Below, piece after piece: positions 44,297 to 56,212 of a stretch of DNA of 64,000 nucleotides. The notes below the pieces were generated by a model. That model had not been told where the DNA came from. It did no database searches and worked only from the letters and a program-made list of their open reading frames with translations. The position numbers and the translations under genes were made by a program. How positions within the stretch are numbered: the first letter of the stretch is position 1; each line of letters opens with the position of its first letter. The stretch comes from Rapana venosa (lineage: Eukaryota > Mollusca > Gastropoda > Neogastropoda > Muricidae): positions 12,505,168-12,569,167 of the forward strand of contig CM054140.1 of assembly GCA_028751875.1 (NCBI GenBank), given 5' to 3'.

Positions 44297-44475
44297 TGTA
44301 TGCGTGCGTGCGTGCGTGCCTGCGCGCGCGCGCGCGCGTGTGTGTTCCTCAGCTTAATCTGCATGTTTGCCTGTACGCACAAATCCTACATTTCTTACTA
44401 TATTTTTCTGGACACAGATTTTTCCAGTAGACTAGTACAGACATATAATTATACAACATCGCCAAGACCACACAG

Positions 44476-44632
<157 letters not shown>

Positions 44633-44869
44633 TCAGTAAGACAAACAGGAATTGCCAGATCACGAACACGCTACTCTGTCGTAGGCTGCCTTCCCGGATT
44701 AAAAAATGTTAGAGCACATGGGCTGATTACAGAAAAAACCAAAAAACAAAACAAAAAAAAAACAAAAACCCCAAAGCGAGTATTCCTCCCCTGAGTCACC
44801 GTGTGCCTATCAATCTGTCTATACATTTGCTACATCACGCGCGCATACATGCTCGCTCTCGCACGGCGC

Positions 44870-44928
44870 GTACACACACATACACACACTACAACACATA
44901 CACATACACATATAAACATACAACACCA

Positions 44929-44988
<60 letters not shown>

Positions 44989-45194
44989 CACACACAACAC
45001 ACACACACCACACCACCAAAACACAACACATACTCAACACACACAACACACGTACGCTCGCGCGCGCGTGCGCGCACGCACACACACACACACACTTACA
45101 CACATATATACAACACACACACACTCACGTAACACACACGTCTAATATAACTTTTATGTGAATAGACGTATGTACAATTGAAGACCAACACGCA

Positions 45195-45227
<33 letters not shown>

Positions 45228-45245
45228 CACACACACACGCACGCA

Positions 45246-45290
<45 letters not shown>

Positions 45291-45292
45291 AC

Positions 45293-45345
<53 letters not shown>

Positions 45346-45410
45346 ACACACACACCCCACCCACACCACACCACACCACATCACACCACACACACATACA
45401 CACATACATG
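44870..45410. repeat. CA microsatellite field
   Basis: Several CA arrays with CCACACC and GCACGC breaks. The short TCTAATATAACTTTTATGTG motif sits at about 45141. Confidence 0.95.
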
Positions 45411-45544
45411 CGTATATCTATAGACACATCATTCATATCGTATGTATACTCATACGTCTGTATGTAATGAGTGCTTTGTAGGTGAGCAAATACTAAGTCC
45501 ATGGCGATCGACTGTTTGAGCTAGGCACTGACCTCACCCTTAAT

Positions 45545-45690
45545 CATAGGGAAGCAAATACACATGCAAACACGATAAAAATGGGTGGCGCTGCTCTTGC
45601 GGCGACACACTCTTCCCAGGGTGTATAGCTCGAATTTCAGGCAGAGATATCTATATGCCATGACCGAAAAGTGGTTTGGGAAAGAAACAG
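45545..45690 (+). mobile_element. SINE family C fragment
   Basis: GGTGGCGCTGCTCTTGCGGC and AGCTCGAATTTCAGGCAGAG match 56355-56430. Confidence 0.75.
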
Positions 45691-45792
45691 CAGCGAAGGT
45701 TTTCTTGAGAAAATCTCACTGAGAGCTCTCTTCCAAGATGAACATGATGATGATCATCATCATGATCATCATCATCAGCGGTAGCAGCATTC

Positions 45793-46210
45793 TTTTCTTC
45801 TTCTTGTTTTCTTCTTCTTCTCTTCTTCTTCTTCTTCTTCTTCTTCTTCTTCTTCTTCTTCTTCTTCTTTTTTCTCGTCGTCGTCGTCGTCGAACGCTCA
45901 GGCAACAACTATTGTTGTCTATCATATGAGCGAAAATGCGTCGCACAGCCGTTAGACGCCTGACAAGTCAGGCCCAGCGCATCCGACTTCGGTGTGGGAG
46001 AGAATTGTTATCTTTTAAGTCTTTTCTGGAAAAAAGGGCCGGAGAGTGGACCAAGAAGGCAGAAAAAAGACAAGAAGGAGGAGGTGACGAGAACCAAGGG
46101 AACAAAGTAGAAACAACGAGAGAGATAGAAAAGAGGGAATTTCTAGCACGGAACTTCCAGAAGGTGGGGATGCTGTTTTATACTGATGGACCTTGGGCAT
46201 CCCACGGGGG
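45793..46210 (-). mobile_element. Retroposon family G, copy 3
   Basis: A (CTT)n and (GTC)n tract at 45793-45890 is followed by GAACGCTCAGGCAACAACTA, CATCCGACTTCGGTGTGGGA and GGGGATGCTGTTTTATACTG. Confidence 0.85.
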
Positions 46211-46321
46211 AGGGAGGGGAAGGGGTACGTGATCTAACCTAGGCCACTCTCCACCTTTAAGAATGCGCTACATGAGCCCCATCACCATCAGTGCTGAGTG
46301 TGCGCCTTGGAGGAGTGGAGG

Positions 46322-46465
46322 CGTTGGGCGTTCCCAAACTTTGCATCCTGGGGATCGGTCACCCAGAACATGCCCTCTGTCTCACTCATCCCACCTGGGA
46401 ATCACTGTGAGACCGTAAGTAGAGACTGGATGAGAAGTTTGCGTAAAGGACTGTTGTCAAGTTAA
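46322..46465 (+). repeat. Interspersed repeat I, copy 2
   Basis: GGTCACCCAGAACATGCCCT and CCCACCTGGGAATCACTGTG, then ATGAGAAGTTTGCGT. It abuts SINE B at 46466. Confidence 0.7.
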
Positions 46466-46756
46466 AAGGTAAAAAAGTAAAGGTGTCCCATAACCTATGT
46501 GGTCGTTAGGGGAGCGAGGTATCAAAGACCTCAGCTTCTCCAGGGGCCAGCATATTGAGGGCGGCGCCCATCCCGTCTCGCTGCTTTACCTTTCCTGACC
46601 CTAAAGAGGCAGGTACCCTTTTACAGCTGGGTGAACTGGGGGACTGTACTGAAGCCAATGCGCGGAAACGATCACCCATCCACTTGGTAACCGCGCTCAA
46701 ACCTGCTTAACCTTAGCTTGGAGGAATCGAGTCCTCTGACTACTGAGCTATCCCGT
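46466..46756 (-). mobile_element. SINE family B (tRNA-5S chimera), full length
   Basis: On the minus strand: GACGGGATAGCTCAGTAGTC, then TAAGCAGGTTTGAGCGCGGT and GGATGGGTGATCG (5S-like), CCCAGCTGTAAAAGGGTACC and a TTTACTTTTTTACC end. Confidence 0.85.
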
Positions 46757-46767
46757 CCCTACATGTT

Positions 46768-47095
46768 AATGTTGATCTTGGCATAACACTGACATCAATA
46801 ACTGAGAAAAGCTTTCACCCTTAATTAAGGCAGCACCTTGAGGATAGAGCTCTGTTTGCACACGAGTTCAGCTCGTATTACCAATGGTATGGAGGCAGTG
46901 AACACGCTCAGAATTGGAGAAGTGCGGATTCGGAATCAATCTCCACATTTTTCCATCCATCTTCTTGACCACCAGTAAAAACCACGCACGCGAAAAAACC
47001 CCAAGGGAAATAAATCTACATACAGACAGGGAAAGAATAAGGTGGCACTGCTCTTGTGGCGATGCGCTTTAAATCTTCTGCCGGTATGAATCCAA
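46768..47095 (+). repeat. SINE E and SINE C relics
   Basis: 46768-46850 has GTTGATCTTGGCATAACACT and CTTTCACCCTTAATTAAGGC (E-like). 46975-47090 has AAGGTGGCACTGCTCTTGTG and AAATCTTCTGCCGGTATGA (C-like). Confidence 0.5.
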
Positions 47096-47099
47096 AGCA

Positions 47100-47426
47100 A
47101 GGCAACCATGACGATCACAGCATGCACGTACCATTGTCATACAAGATTTACGCAAACTTGAATTTTGCTTAGCTTGAAGATAAAATGACAATGATGAAAG
47201 AAGAAGAAGAGAGGTATAAGGCATACACAGTATACTGAGTAGAAGAAATTGGCCTTGGGAATGAGAGGAAGAAGAAAGAGGAAGAGGAGAGAGAAAAAAA
47301 AAAGCTATGACAAAGAACTTGATGGCAGCTGAAATACGAAAAAAAAGAAGATGATGGTGATAATGATTATGATGATGATGAGGAGGAGGAAGATGATGAT
47401 GATGATGGTAACAGGCAAAAGAGCAA

Positions 47427-47457
<31 letters not shown>

Positions 47458-47770
47458 AGGGAAAAAAAGAGGATACCTGATTTAAAACAAACTCAGACAT
47501 ATCTAAAAAGAAAATCTTAAAAAAAAACTTTAAAAAAAGCGACAGACAAAAAAAAGCTAAGATAAAAAAATAAAAGATACAATTTGAATTTAAAAAAGGA
47601 GAAGCAAGAAAAAGTGAAGACCAGACCAGAACAGAATAGATAAAAGAGATCAAATCAAATCAAAGCAAAAGAAAATCTTTTATTTGGAGCAGAGCGAGAG
47701 AGAGAGAGGAGGAGAGGTGAGAGAGAGAGGAGAGAGAGAGAGAGAGGAGTGAGAGAGAGGAGAGAGATGA

Positions 47771-47803
<33 letters not shown>

Positions 47804-47915
47804 TGGTCAAATACCGAGGAAGCATTCTGAAACATAAACAGGGAAAATGGATACTTTTGCTTCCTATCACCTGAGTTTTGACACTGCCTAAGTTAGATAC
47901 TGCTGCAGAAATCAA
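47100..47915. other. A/G-rich intergenic sequence
   Basis: GATGAT, GAAGAA, (AATA)n and a GA array at 47693-47805. GATCAAATCAAATCAAAGCA at 47647 resembles the retroposon ends at 58686 and 63325. No gene is seen. Confidence 0.5.
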
Positions 47916-47943
47916 TCATTGGTTGTTCGATACTTAATGTAAG

Positions 47944-48254
47944 TATGACCAGTGGCTTTTCCACTCATGGATTTCCACTTTACAGCTTAGTCTTTAGTGA
48001 TCGACTATGACTCTGACTAGGAGGCTTGACTTGCACAGTCCTTATGTGCTGCAGCCCTGGAGGCTAGTTGGCCTTTGGAGAATATCTCCAACGCTGACTG
48101 TCCTTATGCCCACTTGACCGAGAGAGTGGGGATGTACTGTGGGCAAGGCATCTCCACTATAATCAAATTTCTGCCCAGTTTCCGAAACAGCAGCTGCCTC
48201 CTCTGCTGTTTTGGAGGTCATCGTCGAAAACAACGGACTAACATACATACATAC
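47944..48254 (+). mobile_element. Retroposon family F, copy 2, inside the 33-bp-type minisatellite
   Basis: TATGACCAGTGGCTTTTCCA to AACGGACTAACATACATACA. One minisatellite monomer (GGTTGTTCGATACTTAATGT) lies on its left and the main array on its right, so it inserted into the array. Confidence 0.8.
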
Positions 48255-48890
48255 AAGTCTTTTCACCTGTTGTTCGATACTTAATCTAAGTCTTTTCACC
48301 TGTTGTTCGATACTTAATCTAAGTCTTTTCACCTGTTGTTCTATACTTAATCTAAGTCTTTTCACCTGTTGTTCTTTACTTAATCCCAGTCTTTTCACCT
48401 GTTGTTCTTTACTTAATCCCAGTCTTTTCACCTGTTGTTCTTTACTTAATCCCAGTCTTTTTACCTGTTGTTCTTTACTTAATCCCAGTCTTTTCACCTG
48501 TTGTTCTATACTTAATCCCAGTCTTTTCACCTGTTGTTCTATACTTAATCCCAGTTTTTTTACTTGTTGTTCTATACTTAATCCCAGTCTTTTCACCTGT
48601 TGTTCTATACTTAAGTCTTTTCACCTGTTGCTCTATACTTAGTCTTTTCACATGTCATATACTTAATATAATCTTTTCACATGTTGTTCTGTACGTAATC
48701 TAAGTCTTTTCACATGTTGTCCTATACTTAATCTAATCTTTTCACATGTTGTTCTATACGTAATCTAAGTCTTTTCACATGTTGTCCTATACTTCATTAA
48801 TCTAATCGTTTCACCTGTTGTTCTATACTTAGTCTTTTCACCTGTTTTCTATACTTAATCCCAGTCTTTTCAGCTGTTGTTCTACAATTT
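48255..48890. repeat. Minisatellite type 1, unit 33-34 bases
   Basis: The unit is AGTCTTTTCACCTGTTGTTC then TATACTTAATCCC, about 18 copies with progressive decay to the right. Confidence 0.95.
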
Positions 48891-50490
48891 AATTTTGTTC
48901 ACCTTTTCCCCCCTATAGTTGGCTTTTTACTTGTTGTTCTGTCTTTACATCTGTTGGTCTATATTCTAAACATTTTCACCTGTTGGTTTATATTCTGGGT
49001 ATTTTCACCTGTTGGTCTATACATTTGAAGTATTTTCACCTGTTGGTCTATTTTCTACGTCGTTTCACCTGTCGGTCTACAATCTGACCCTTTTTACCTG
49101 TTGATCTATATTCTAAGCCTTTTCACATGTTGGACTGCATTCTAAGTCTTTCCCCCTGTTGGTCTATATTCTAAGTCTTTTCACCTGTGTGTCTATATTC
49201 TAGGTCTTTTCACCTGTGTGTCTATATTCTAGATCTTTTCACCTGTGTGTCTATATTCTAGGTCTTTTCAGCTGTGTGTCTATATTCTAGGTCTTTTCAC
49301 CTGTGTGTCTATATTCTAGATCTTTTCACCTATCTGTTCACCTGTGTGTCTATATTCTACGTCTTTTCACCTGTGTGTCTGTATTCTAGGTCTTTTCACC
49401 TGTGTGTCTGTATTCTATATCTTTTCACCTGTGTCTCTATATTCTAGGTCTTTTCACCTGTGTGTCTATATTCTAGGTCTTTTCACTTGTGTGTCTATAT
49501 TCTAGATCTTTTCACCTATCTGTTCACCTGTGTGTCTATATTCTACGTCTTTTCACCTGTGTGTCTGTATTCTAGATCTTTTCACCTGTGTGTCTATATT
49601 CTATATCTTTTCACCTGTGTGTCTGTATTCTAGGTCTTTTCACCTGTGTGTCTGTATTCTATATCTTTTCACCTGTGCCTCTATATTCTAGGTCTTTTCA
49701 CCTGTGTGTCTATATTCTAGGTCTTTTCACCTATGTGTCTATATTCTATATCTGTTCACCTGTGTGTCTATATTCTATATCTGTTCACCTGTGTGTCTAT
49801 ATTCTAGGTCCTTTCACCTGTGTGTCTATATTCTAGATCTTTTCACCTGTGTGTCTGTATTCTAGGTCTTTTCACCTGTGTGTCTATATTCTAGGTCTTT
49901 TCATCTGAGTGTCTATATTCTAGGTCTTTTCACCTGTGCAGTTATATTCTAGGTCTTTTACTTGTGTGTCTATATTCTAATGTCTTTTCACTGTGTGTCT
50001 ATATTCTACGTCTTTTCCCTGTGTTCTAATTCTAGAGCTCTTTTCACCTGTGTTGTCTATTTCAATCTTTTCACTTGGCATCTATTTCTAGGTCTTTTCA
50101 CTTGTGTTGTCTATATTCTAGTCTTTTCACTTGTGTGTCTATATTCTAGGTCTTTTCACCTCAGTGTCTATATTCTAGGTCTTTTCATCTGAGTGTCTAT
50201 ATTCTAGGTCTTTTCACCTGAGTGTCTATATTCTAGGTCTTTTCATCTGAGTGTCTATATTCTAGGTCTTTTTATCTGAGTGTCTATATTCTAGGTCTTT
50301 TCATATGAGTGTCTATATTCAAAGTCTTTTCCCCTGTTGGTGTATATTCTACGTCTTTTCACCTGTTGGTTTATGTTCTAATCTTTTCCCCTGTTGCTTT
50401 ATATTCTAATCTTTTCACATATTAGTCTATATTCTAGGTGTTTTTTTCCCCACCTACCTATCTATATTCTTAGTCTTTTTACCCTGTAGT
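48891..50490. repeat. Minisatellite type 2, unit 28-29 bases
   Basis: The unit is TCTTTTCACCTGTGTGTCTA then TATTCTAGG, about 50 copies. It shares TCTTTTCACCTGT with type 1. A block near 49325-49520 is repeated at higher order (ACCTATCTGTTCACCTGTG occurs twice, about 180 bases apart). Confidence 0.95.
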
Positions 50491-51090
50491 TCTATGCTCA
50501 GTCTACCTCTTCAAGAAAATTTCATGGTGTAAAGACTTCCCCATGTAAATATGAGATTGCCGTGTAAATGAATCCAGGACGGTGCAATGGGTGACATGGT
50601 ACGGCTTATGCAATATTTCAGCAGAACTGCCTATTGATTACACGTTGGAGCCATTAGCTAGTGTTAGACTCCTGGTTCCAAAGTCATCCACCCATGACCG
50701 ATTTCTGACCAGGATGTTTGTTCGAAATCTTGTTTGGATATCACTTCCTCATTCCCCCCCCCCCCCCTCCATTCAATCCTTTACAGACTTTGTCGTTTAT
50801 TTTCAAACTGTAGATCTACCTACTTTTTGTTTTTCTCTGCTAAAATTCGTTGTATTCTTTCGAAAACTGGAGTCTCAGACATTTGTTTTGCTCAAATACA
50901 TAATTCCTTTTCATTTTTCAAAGATAAGTTTATCATTATAGATTTTAAAAGATATTCTTGAAATTTTGAGTAAATAGGTTGAGCTCTTAGTGGAACATTT
51001 TTTCTAAAATTTGTTACACTTAGTACTCTTTTGCTAAAAAAAAAAAAGGTCGAAGGTAATGTGTAATGCTGTTGAATGGTAGTCACACAG
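50490..51090. other. Intergenic sequence, nothing recognised
   Basis: Unique AT-rich sequence with a C run at 50754-50767. No supported exon is seen. Confidence 0.3.
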
Positions 51091-51095
51091 GTGTT

Positions 51096-51656
51096 TCTTC
51101 TTCTTCTTCTTTTTCTTCTTCTTTTCTTCTTCTTCTTCTTCTTCTCTTCTTCTCTTCTTCTTCTTCTTCTCTTCTTCTTCTCCTCCTCCTCCTCTCCTCC
51201 TCTCCTTTTCTTCTTCTCCTTTTTTATTTTCTATCTCTTCTTCTTCTTCTTCTTCTTCTTCTTCTTCTTCTTCTTCTTCTTCTTCTTCTTCTTCTTCTTC
51301 TCCTCTTCTTCTTCTTCTTTGTCGTCGTCGTCGTCGTTGTCGAACGCTCAGACAGTAACTATTGTCTGTCATATGAGAAAAAATATGCGTCACGCTGCCT
51401 TTAAGCCCCTGACAAGTCAGTCCCAGCTTACCCGACTTCGACTTGGGAGAGAATTGTTATCTTTCAAGTCTCTCTGGATAATAAAAAAAAATAGGTGGAA
51501 GAATGGACCCCCACAAAACAGAAATTAGACAAAAAAAGGTGACAGGAAGAGAAGGAACAATGCAGTGACAAACGAAGAAGAAAAGAGAATAGATAGCACA
51601 GAATTTCCATAAGGTGGGGATGCTATCTATATTGACAGGTCCCCAGCATCCCCACA
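51096..51656 (-). mobile_element. Retroposon family G, copy 4, with 240-base CTT tract
   Basis: The CTT/CTC tract at 51096-51320 and (GTC)n are followed by GAACGCTCAGACAGTAACTA and ACCCGACTTCGACTTGGGAG. It ends GGGGATGCTATCTATATTGA then CCCCAGCATCCCCAC. Confidence 0.85.
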
Positions 51657-51768
51657 GGGAAGATGGAGGGGGGGGGGTGATTTGAGGCCTCTGTCCCCTC
51701 CCCCCCCCCCCTCCCACACACACACCTCCTCTCCCTGCGTGTCTGGTAAACCTGTATGAAAAAGATTG

Positions 51769-51774
51769 TTTATT
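51769..51774 (-). terminator. Candidate poly(A) signal for the acidic protein gene
   Basis: TTTATT on the plus strand is AATAAA on the minus strand, about 320 bases after the stop codon. It lies between the stop and the family G insertion. Confidence 0.4.
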
Positions 51775-52090
51775 AAATAAAAAAAAAGTATCATCATTCA
51801 TTCGTGTACATCTCTTTTTCACACAACTTGAAAAACCAACACCTGGTCATGCAATCATGTGCAAAAATGTGCAACAACAGCAAACCCTCCACACCAGAAA
51901 GAACACACGTGATGGACTTAACAAAAAATCAAAAATGAAAAAAGCAACATGCAATACACACACACTAAACTCGTGAGACACACACACACACACACACCAC
52001 AGCACCCTGGTGCAATAGTTTTCAGGTCAGGCTGGTGCTCGCTCGCTTGTTGCTCGCGCTTTGCTTTGCTTTTGCTTTGCTGGGTTTAGT

Positions 52091-52595
52091 TTAGAACACT
52101 GCAAGGCCTGTCTCACCAGTCTCTGCATTGTCCTCTGTCTTCTCTTCGCTACTCTCTGCCGTCGTTTCCTCTTTCTGTTCACTGTCTGTAGCACCGGCAC
52201 TCTCCTCCTCAGCTTCTGTCTTGTCCTCTGTGGCCGCTGCTGCTGGCTCTTCCGTAGGGGCGGCGCTGGCTTCGTTGGACGCGGGTTCTTCACTGGCTGC
52301 CGGTTCTTCCGGTGTAGCTTCTTCCGCCGTCCCTTCCGGTTCCGGTGCGCTGGCTGGCGCCTCCTCGGCCGCGGGTTCCTCTGCTTTGGGTTCTTCTGCG
52401 GGCGGGGGTTCAGACACGGTGGGTTCTTCAGGTTTGGGCTCCTCTGCTGCGGGTGCCGTGTTCTCTTCAGCGGGGGTTTCTTCTGGCGCGGCTTCACAAG
52501 GGCGGGTTCGCTGGCGGGTTTTTCCTCTGGGGTGGGTTCCACGGCGGGCTCTGCCGGGGCTGAAGCTTCCACCCGGTTGGGTTCACTACCCGCCT
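52091..52595 (-). CDS. Acidic protein gene, last exon with stop
   Basis: On the minus strand the acceptor is CCCCAACAG. It has about 168 codons of Glu/Pro/Ala-rich repeat-like sequence (AEEPKAEEPAAEEAP). The frame break is near 52493-52500. Its GC content is far above the surroundings, as expected for a coding exon. Confidence 0.65.
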
Positions 52596-54495
52596 CTGTT
52601 GGGGAGCACCACACGCACACAGTGACGGCCGCTGCAGTTGTCTACCTTGTTTGCCACCCCTGTTAATGGCTTCCCTTCAATTTATTCTCGTGGTTGTTGT
52701 GGTTTTTATTTGATCATGAAAATGGCATTTGTATGTGAGTGAAGACTGCTAGCAACTCGGTGCTTTAACAGAATGAACTCATGCAGAGCTTACGACAGAT
52801 ACAGGCAGAGTTACAGTTTTAACAGTTCTGGTATTAACCAGTGAATTACGAAAATGAAAAACGAAATAAGACAACCAAAAAATAGTTCTGAAAGTTGTTA
52901 CTGCTGTACAACACAAAGTAGGTGATTTTTTAAATAATATTTGTGATTTCATTTCCAGAACTAAACAAAAATGCTGTTGAAAAAAACCCAATTTAAATAA
53001 AAGAAAACCTCATTCAAGTACAGCAATATTTAAAAATCATTGTTTCAAATTAAAAGTAAAGTTATGATTTACTCAAAACTTGTGTATTAAATATTATATA
53101 GTTTTTGTAAAAAAAAGACGTTAAGATCTGTAAACATAAAGTTATGATTTACTCAAAACTTGTGTACTAAATATTACATAGTTTTTGTAAAAAAAAAGAC
53201 GTAAATATCTGTAAAGATAAAGTTATGATTTGCTCAAATTTGTTAACTAAATATCAGATTTTTTTTTGGTAAATAAAAAAGATAAGATATGTAAAGATGA
53301 AATTATGGCTTACACAAAAACTTGTTTGCTAAACATCATACTCTCATGTGAATACTGGAAGTAAAGTTTGTTGATTAAATTATTATATTTTCTTTTGTAA
53401 AAAAAAAGTTTAGATCTGCAAAGATAAAGTCATTATTTACCCAAAACTTGTTGACTAAAATTTAATATGGTATATTTTTTTGGTAAGAGAGGAAGTGAAG
53501 ATTTGCTATCTGTTAATGATGGCTATGACACAAGAGAAGTCTCACCCGGTTGAACTTCTTCCTCTGCTGATGGTTTGTCTGCTGTAATCTCTGTTTAAAT
53601 AAAACATCACAGTCAGAACCAAAGAAAAACGACCCCTTCATTTCAGCATAAGCATGGTATACATACATATCTCAAATGGCTTCTGCATTTTTGGAAAGTA
53701 TAAACAAGATAGATGAAAGAGGATGTCACTAAAAATCTTTATTTGGTTACTTTTTTTGTTCAATACAAATTTTTCAGAGAACGTATAGTATAAAAACTGG
53801 TACAATCTTCTTTAGCACTGAAACTAACACGACATCTTATTGCTTTAATTTTTGTAAAGAAAACTTGGGGTTTTCATATGTATGTTTAATTCTTTATTGG
53901 TACTAGTTGCATCAACATTAATCTAAAGATGTCCAGAGAGATTCAACAAAAAGATCATTCACTAAAACAACAATCAAATTACAGTTTTTACTACCCCCCA
54001 AAAAAAGTTTCACAAAACTAAAACCATCCACAATCTTTTTACCTCAAAAACAAAAGATATTTCACAAAACTAAAATCACTCACAATCTTTTAACCACAAA
54101 ATCGAAACAAAAATTATACATTCTACACACAAAAAACCGAAAACCAAATCATACACAACTTTCAATGCACACCCCCCCCCCCCCCCCAAAACCTAAAACC
54201 CCCAAACGAAAACCAACAAAAAACCAACCAACCAAACAAACCTTCCCCCCACCCCCAAACAACCAATGTGATACACAATCAGCAGAATTCTTCAACAATA
54301 AACATGCAAAAAAAGTGTTACACAGTGTCAGATCATGCATTGACGTTGAAAACGTCACAACGGACAAAAACTAGTTGTGAACAAAACAACTACAATAACA
54401 TCAACAACAGCACCACCACAGTGAAGGAGTTAGCAGTCAGGACACACGCTCACCCGCTTGTGTCTCGTAGCCGTCATGATGATCTTCACTATCGC
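52091..54495 (-). CDS. Glu/Pro/Ala-rich acidic protein, C-terminal exons (5' partial, one probable frameshift)
   Basis: Three minus-strand exons join in phase 1: 54495-54454, 53590-53546 and 52595-52091. They encode GDSEDHHDGYETQA, then EITADKPSAEEEVQP, then EAGSEPNRVEASAPAEPAVE and a long EEP/AEEPA-rich tail ending ETGETGLAVF and TAA. The last exon needs a change of frame at about 52495 (after SEPALV). The codons before and after share the same Glu/Pro/Ala bias, so one missing base explains it. No domain or membrane segment is visible; the tail should be disordered and strongly acidic. Upstream exons are not found in the window. It could be an acidic-tail protein of many kinds; I do not recognise it. 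Confidence is good that it is coding and low for any function. Confidence 0.65.
53056..53505 (-). repeat. Tandem repeat of about 80-90 bases in an intron
   Basis: AAAGTTATGATTTACTCAAA, ACTTGTGTATTAAATATTAT and TTTTTGTAAAAAAAAGACGT recur five to six times with rising divergence. It lies between the last two exons of the acidic protein gene. Confidence 0.85.
53546..53590 (-). CDS. Acidic protein gene, exon (45 bases)
   Basis: On the minus strand the acceptor is TTAAACAG and the donor CCGG|GTGAGA. It encodes EITADKPSAEEEVQP. Phase 1 at both ends means the exon can be skipped without a frame change. Confidence 0.55.
53620..54440. other. Intron of the acidic protein gene
   Basis: AT-rich sequence. 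A short two-copy repeat (TTTCACAAAACTAAAA..CACAATCTTTT) lies at 54008-54090, with C/A low complexity at 54170-54260. Confidence 0.4.
54454..54495 (-). CDS. Acidic protein gene, exon (42 bases)
   Basis: On the minus strand the acceptor is TATAACAG and the donor GCGG|GTGAGC. It encodes xDSEDHHDGYETQA in phase 1. Confidence 0.5.
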
Positions 54496-54534
54496 CTGTT
54501 ATACACACAATCACCAGGGTCGTTAGATGCTGCT

Positions 54535-54576
54535 GCTGCTGTGGTGGTGGTTGTTGTTGTGGTTGTTGTTGTTGTT

Positions 54577-54621
<45 letters not shown>

Positions 54622-54636
54622 TGTGTGTGTGTGATA
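54535..54636. repeat. GTT and GT microsatellite
   Basis: TGCTGC, GTTGTTG and about 60 bases of GT. Confidence 0.95.
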
Positions 54637-54719
54637 AAGAGTTAACTTTTGAAACACAAACTAAATGAACACTGAAACATCGATAAAACTAACCAAAAGG
54701 AAATGTAAATATTTCTAAA

Positions 54720-55049
54720 CACAGACACAGAGAGACAGAGAAACAAGACAGAGAGGAAGACAGACAGAGAGGACAGACAGAAGACAAGACAGAAAGACAG
54801 ACAGAGAGAGAAGAACAACAGCACACAACACACACACACACACACACACACCTCACACAACATACACACACGCTCTCTCTCCCCCTCCTTCTCTCTTCTC
54901 TCTTCTCACCCCCTCTCTCTCTTTCCCCCCCCCCCCCCTCAAGATATCACCAGTGGGGAGAGTTCAAGTCGCGACACTGAGCAGTAAAGAAATCAAAGAG
55001 ATGTTGATAGCATCTGCACGAATCTGAGTATGTTGATGCTAATCATAGT

Positions 55050-55120
<71 letters not shown>
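54720..55120. repeat. GACA, CA, CT and GA microsatellites
   Basis: Short arrays in series, including about 70 bases of GA at 55051-55120. Confidence 0.9.
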
Positions 55121-55121
<1 letters not shown>

Positions 55122-55574
55122 CTGAACTCTGAGAGAGAGTTCTATCTCTAATGGGTTTTTTTTTCTCAGGAAAAGGCCATTGGTCCTTCCATACGCAGAG
55201 AGGGTTATCGAGCTGCTCAGCGCTTTGGCAAGTTCAGAAATAGACAAAGAGCATATATATATAGACCATTGACCATTGACCATATATATATATATATCTG
55301 TGTGCACTTAAAAATACTTTATTATCTCAGAATAAGAAGTAATGAGCCCTGAATCGACAACTAGGTCTAATACAATAATACCAAAGCTCTCCTTTAATTT
55401 TATTTTCCTTTTCTTTCCTTTTCTTTTGCGTTCCTCAGACAAATTTCGGTCTTTATGACAAAGGCAGCAGTACACTGCAGGTCCTCCAAGTTACCATCTT
55501 AAAGCAGAAGGTGAACAGCCATAGACCACGGCCATGTGTGGTGGGATGGGCAGTGCCTGGTCTTCTACAGTAAA

Positions 55575-55794
55575 AAGGTAAAGGTTCCCATAATCTATAA
55601 GATTATAGGGGAGTGACGCATCAAAGACCTCAACTTCTCTAGGGACCAGCATATTGAGGGCAGCGCCCATCTCCTTCTCCCTCGCTGCTTTACCTTCCCT
55701 GACGCTAAAGAGGAAGGCGCCTGTGTACAGCTGGGTGAACTGGGGGACTGTACTGAAGCCAAGTGGCGCAAACGGTCACCCATCTAAGTGGTAG
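55575..55794 (-). mobile_element. SINE family B, 5'-truncated
   Basis: In plus orientation: GGTAAAGGTTCCCATAATCT, GGACCAGCATATTGAGGGCA and CAGCTGGGTGAACTGGGGGA, to GGTCACCCATCTAAGTGGT inside the 5S-like part. The tRNA-like head is missing. A SINE E relic follows at 55812-55875. Confidence 0.85.
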
Positions 55795-56046
55795 TATTCT
55801 ACTGTACATTGTGACTATTGCAGAAGGTCTGTCTGCCCGCTGGCCTCAGTGGACACATTCCCACTTCAGAGCAGCTCATGACCAGTCTAGTGTGTGACCT
55901 CTCTTGGTGGAGGATGCAGAGAGCTGGTTTTGTAATGACACTAGTCTGTGCGTTCCCAGTGCCACGTTCACCCCAGCTTGAGGCTGTGCCCACACACCAT
56001 GCATGCCCCGTGTCATGTCCCCATCCAGAGAACTAACACCCACATT

Positions 56047-56180
56047 GGATCGGTGGTCTAGAGGTAACGCGCTGCCTAGAGAGCGAAAAAGTCCGAGTCG
56101 GAAGTGTGCGGTGGTTTGATCCCCGTTTGGTCCAAAAACTTTTCCCCATCCGTTAGATCATGAGTGTTTGTTTGGGTGCT

Positions 56181-56212
<32 letters not shown>

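Noticed and set aside
48042..48642. Long frames over the 48 kb repeat
   Set aside because: They combine retroposon F with the minisatellite units; the repetitive peptide is an artefact of unit length.
48255..50490. Regular array considered as CRISPR-like
   Set aside because: Units are contiguous without unique spacers and the genome is eukaryotic; it is a minisatellite.
52061..52666. Plus-strand frames across the acidic exon
   Set aside because: They are shadows of the minus-strand coding exon, which has splice sites, a matching upstream exon and a consistent Glu/Pro/Ala composition.
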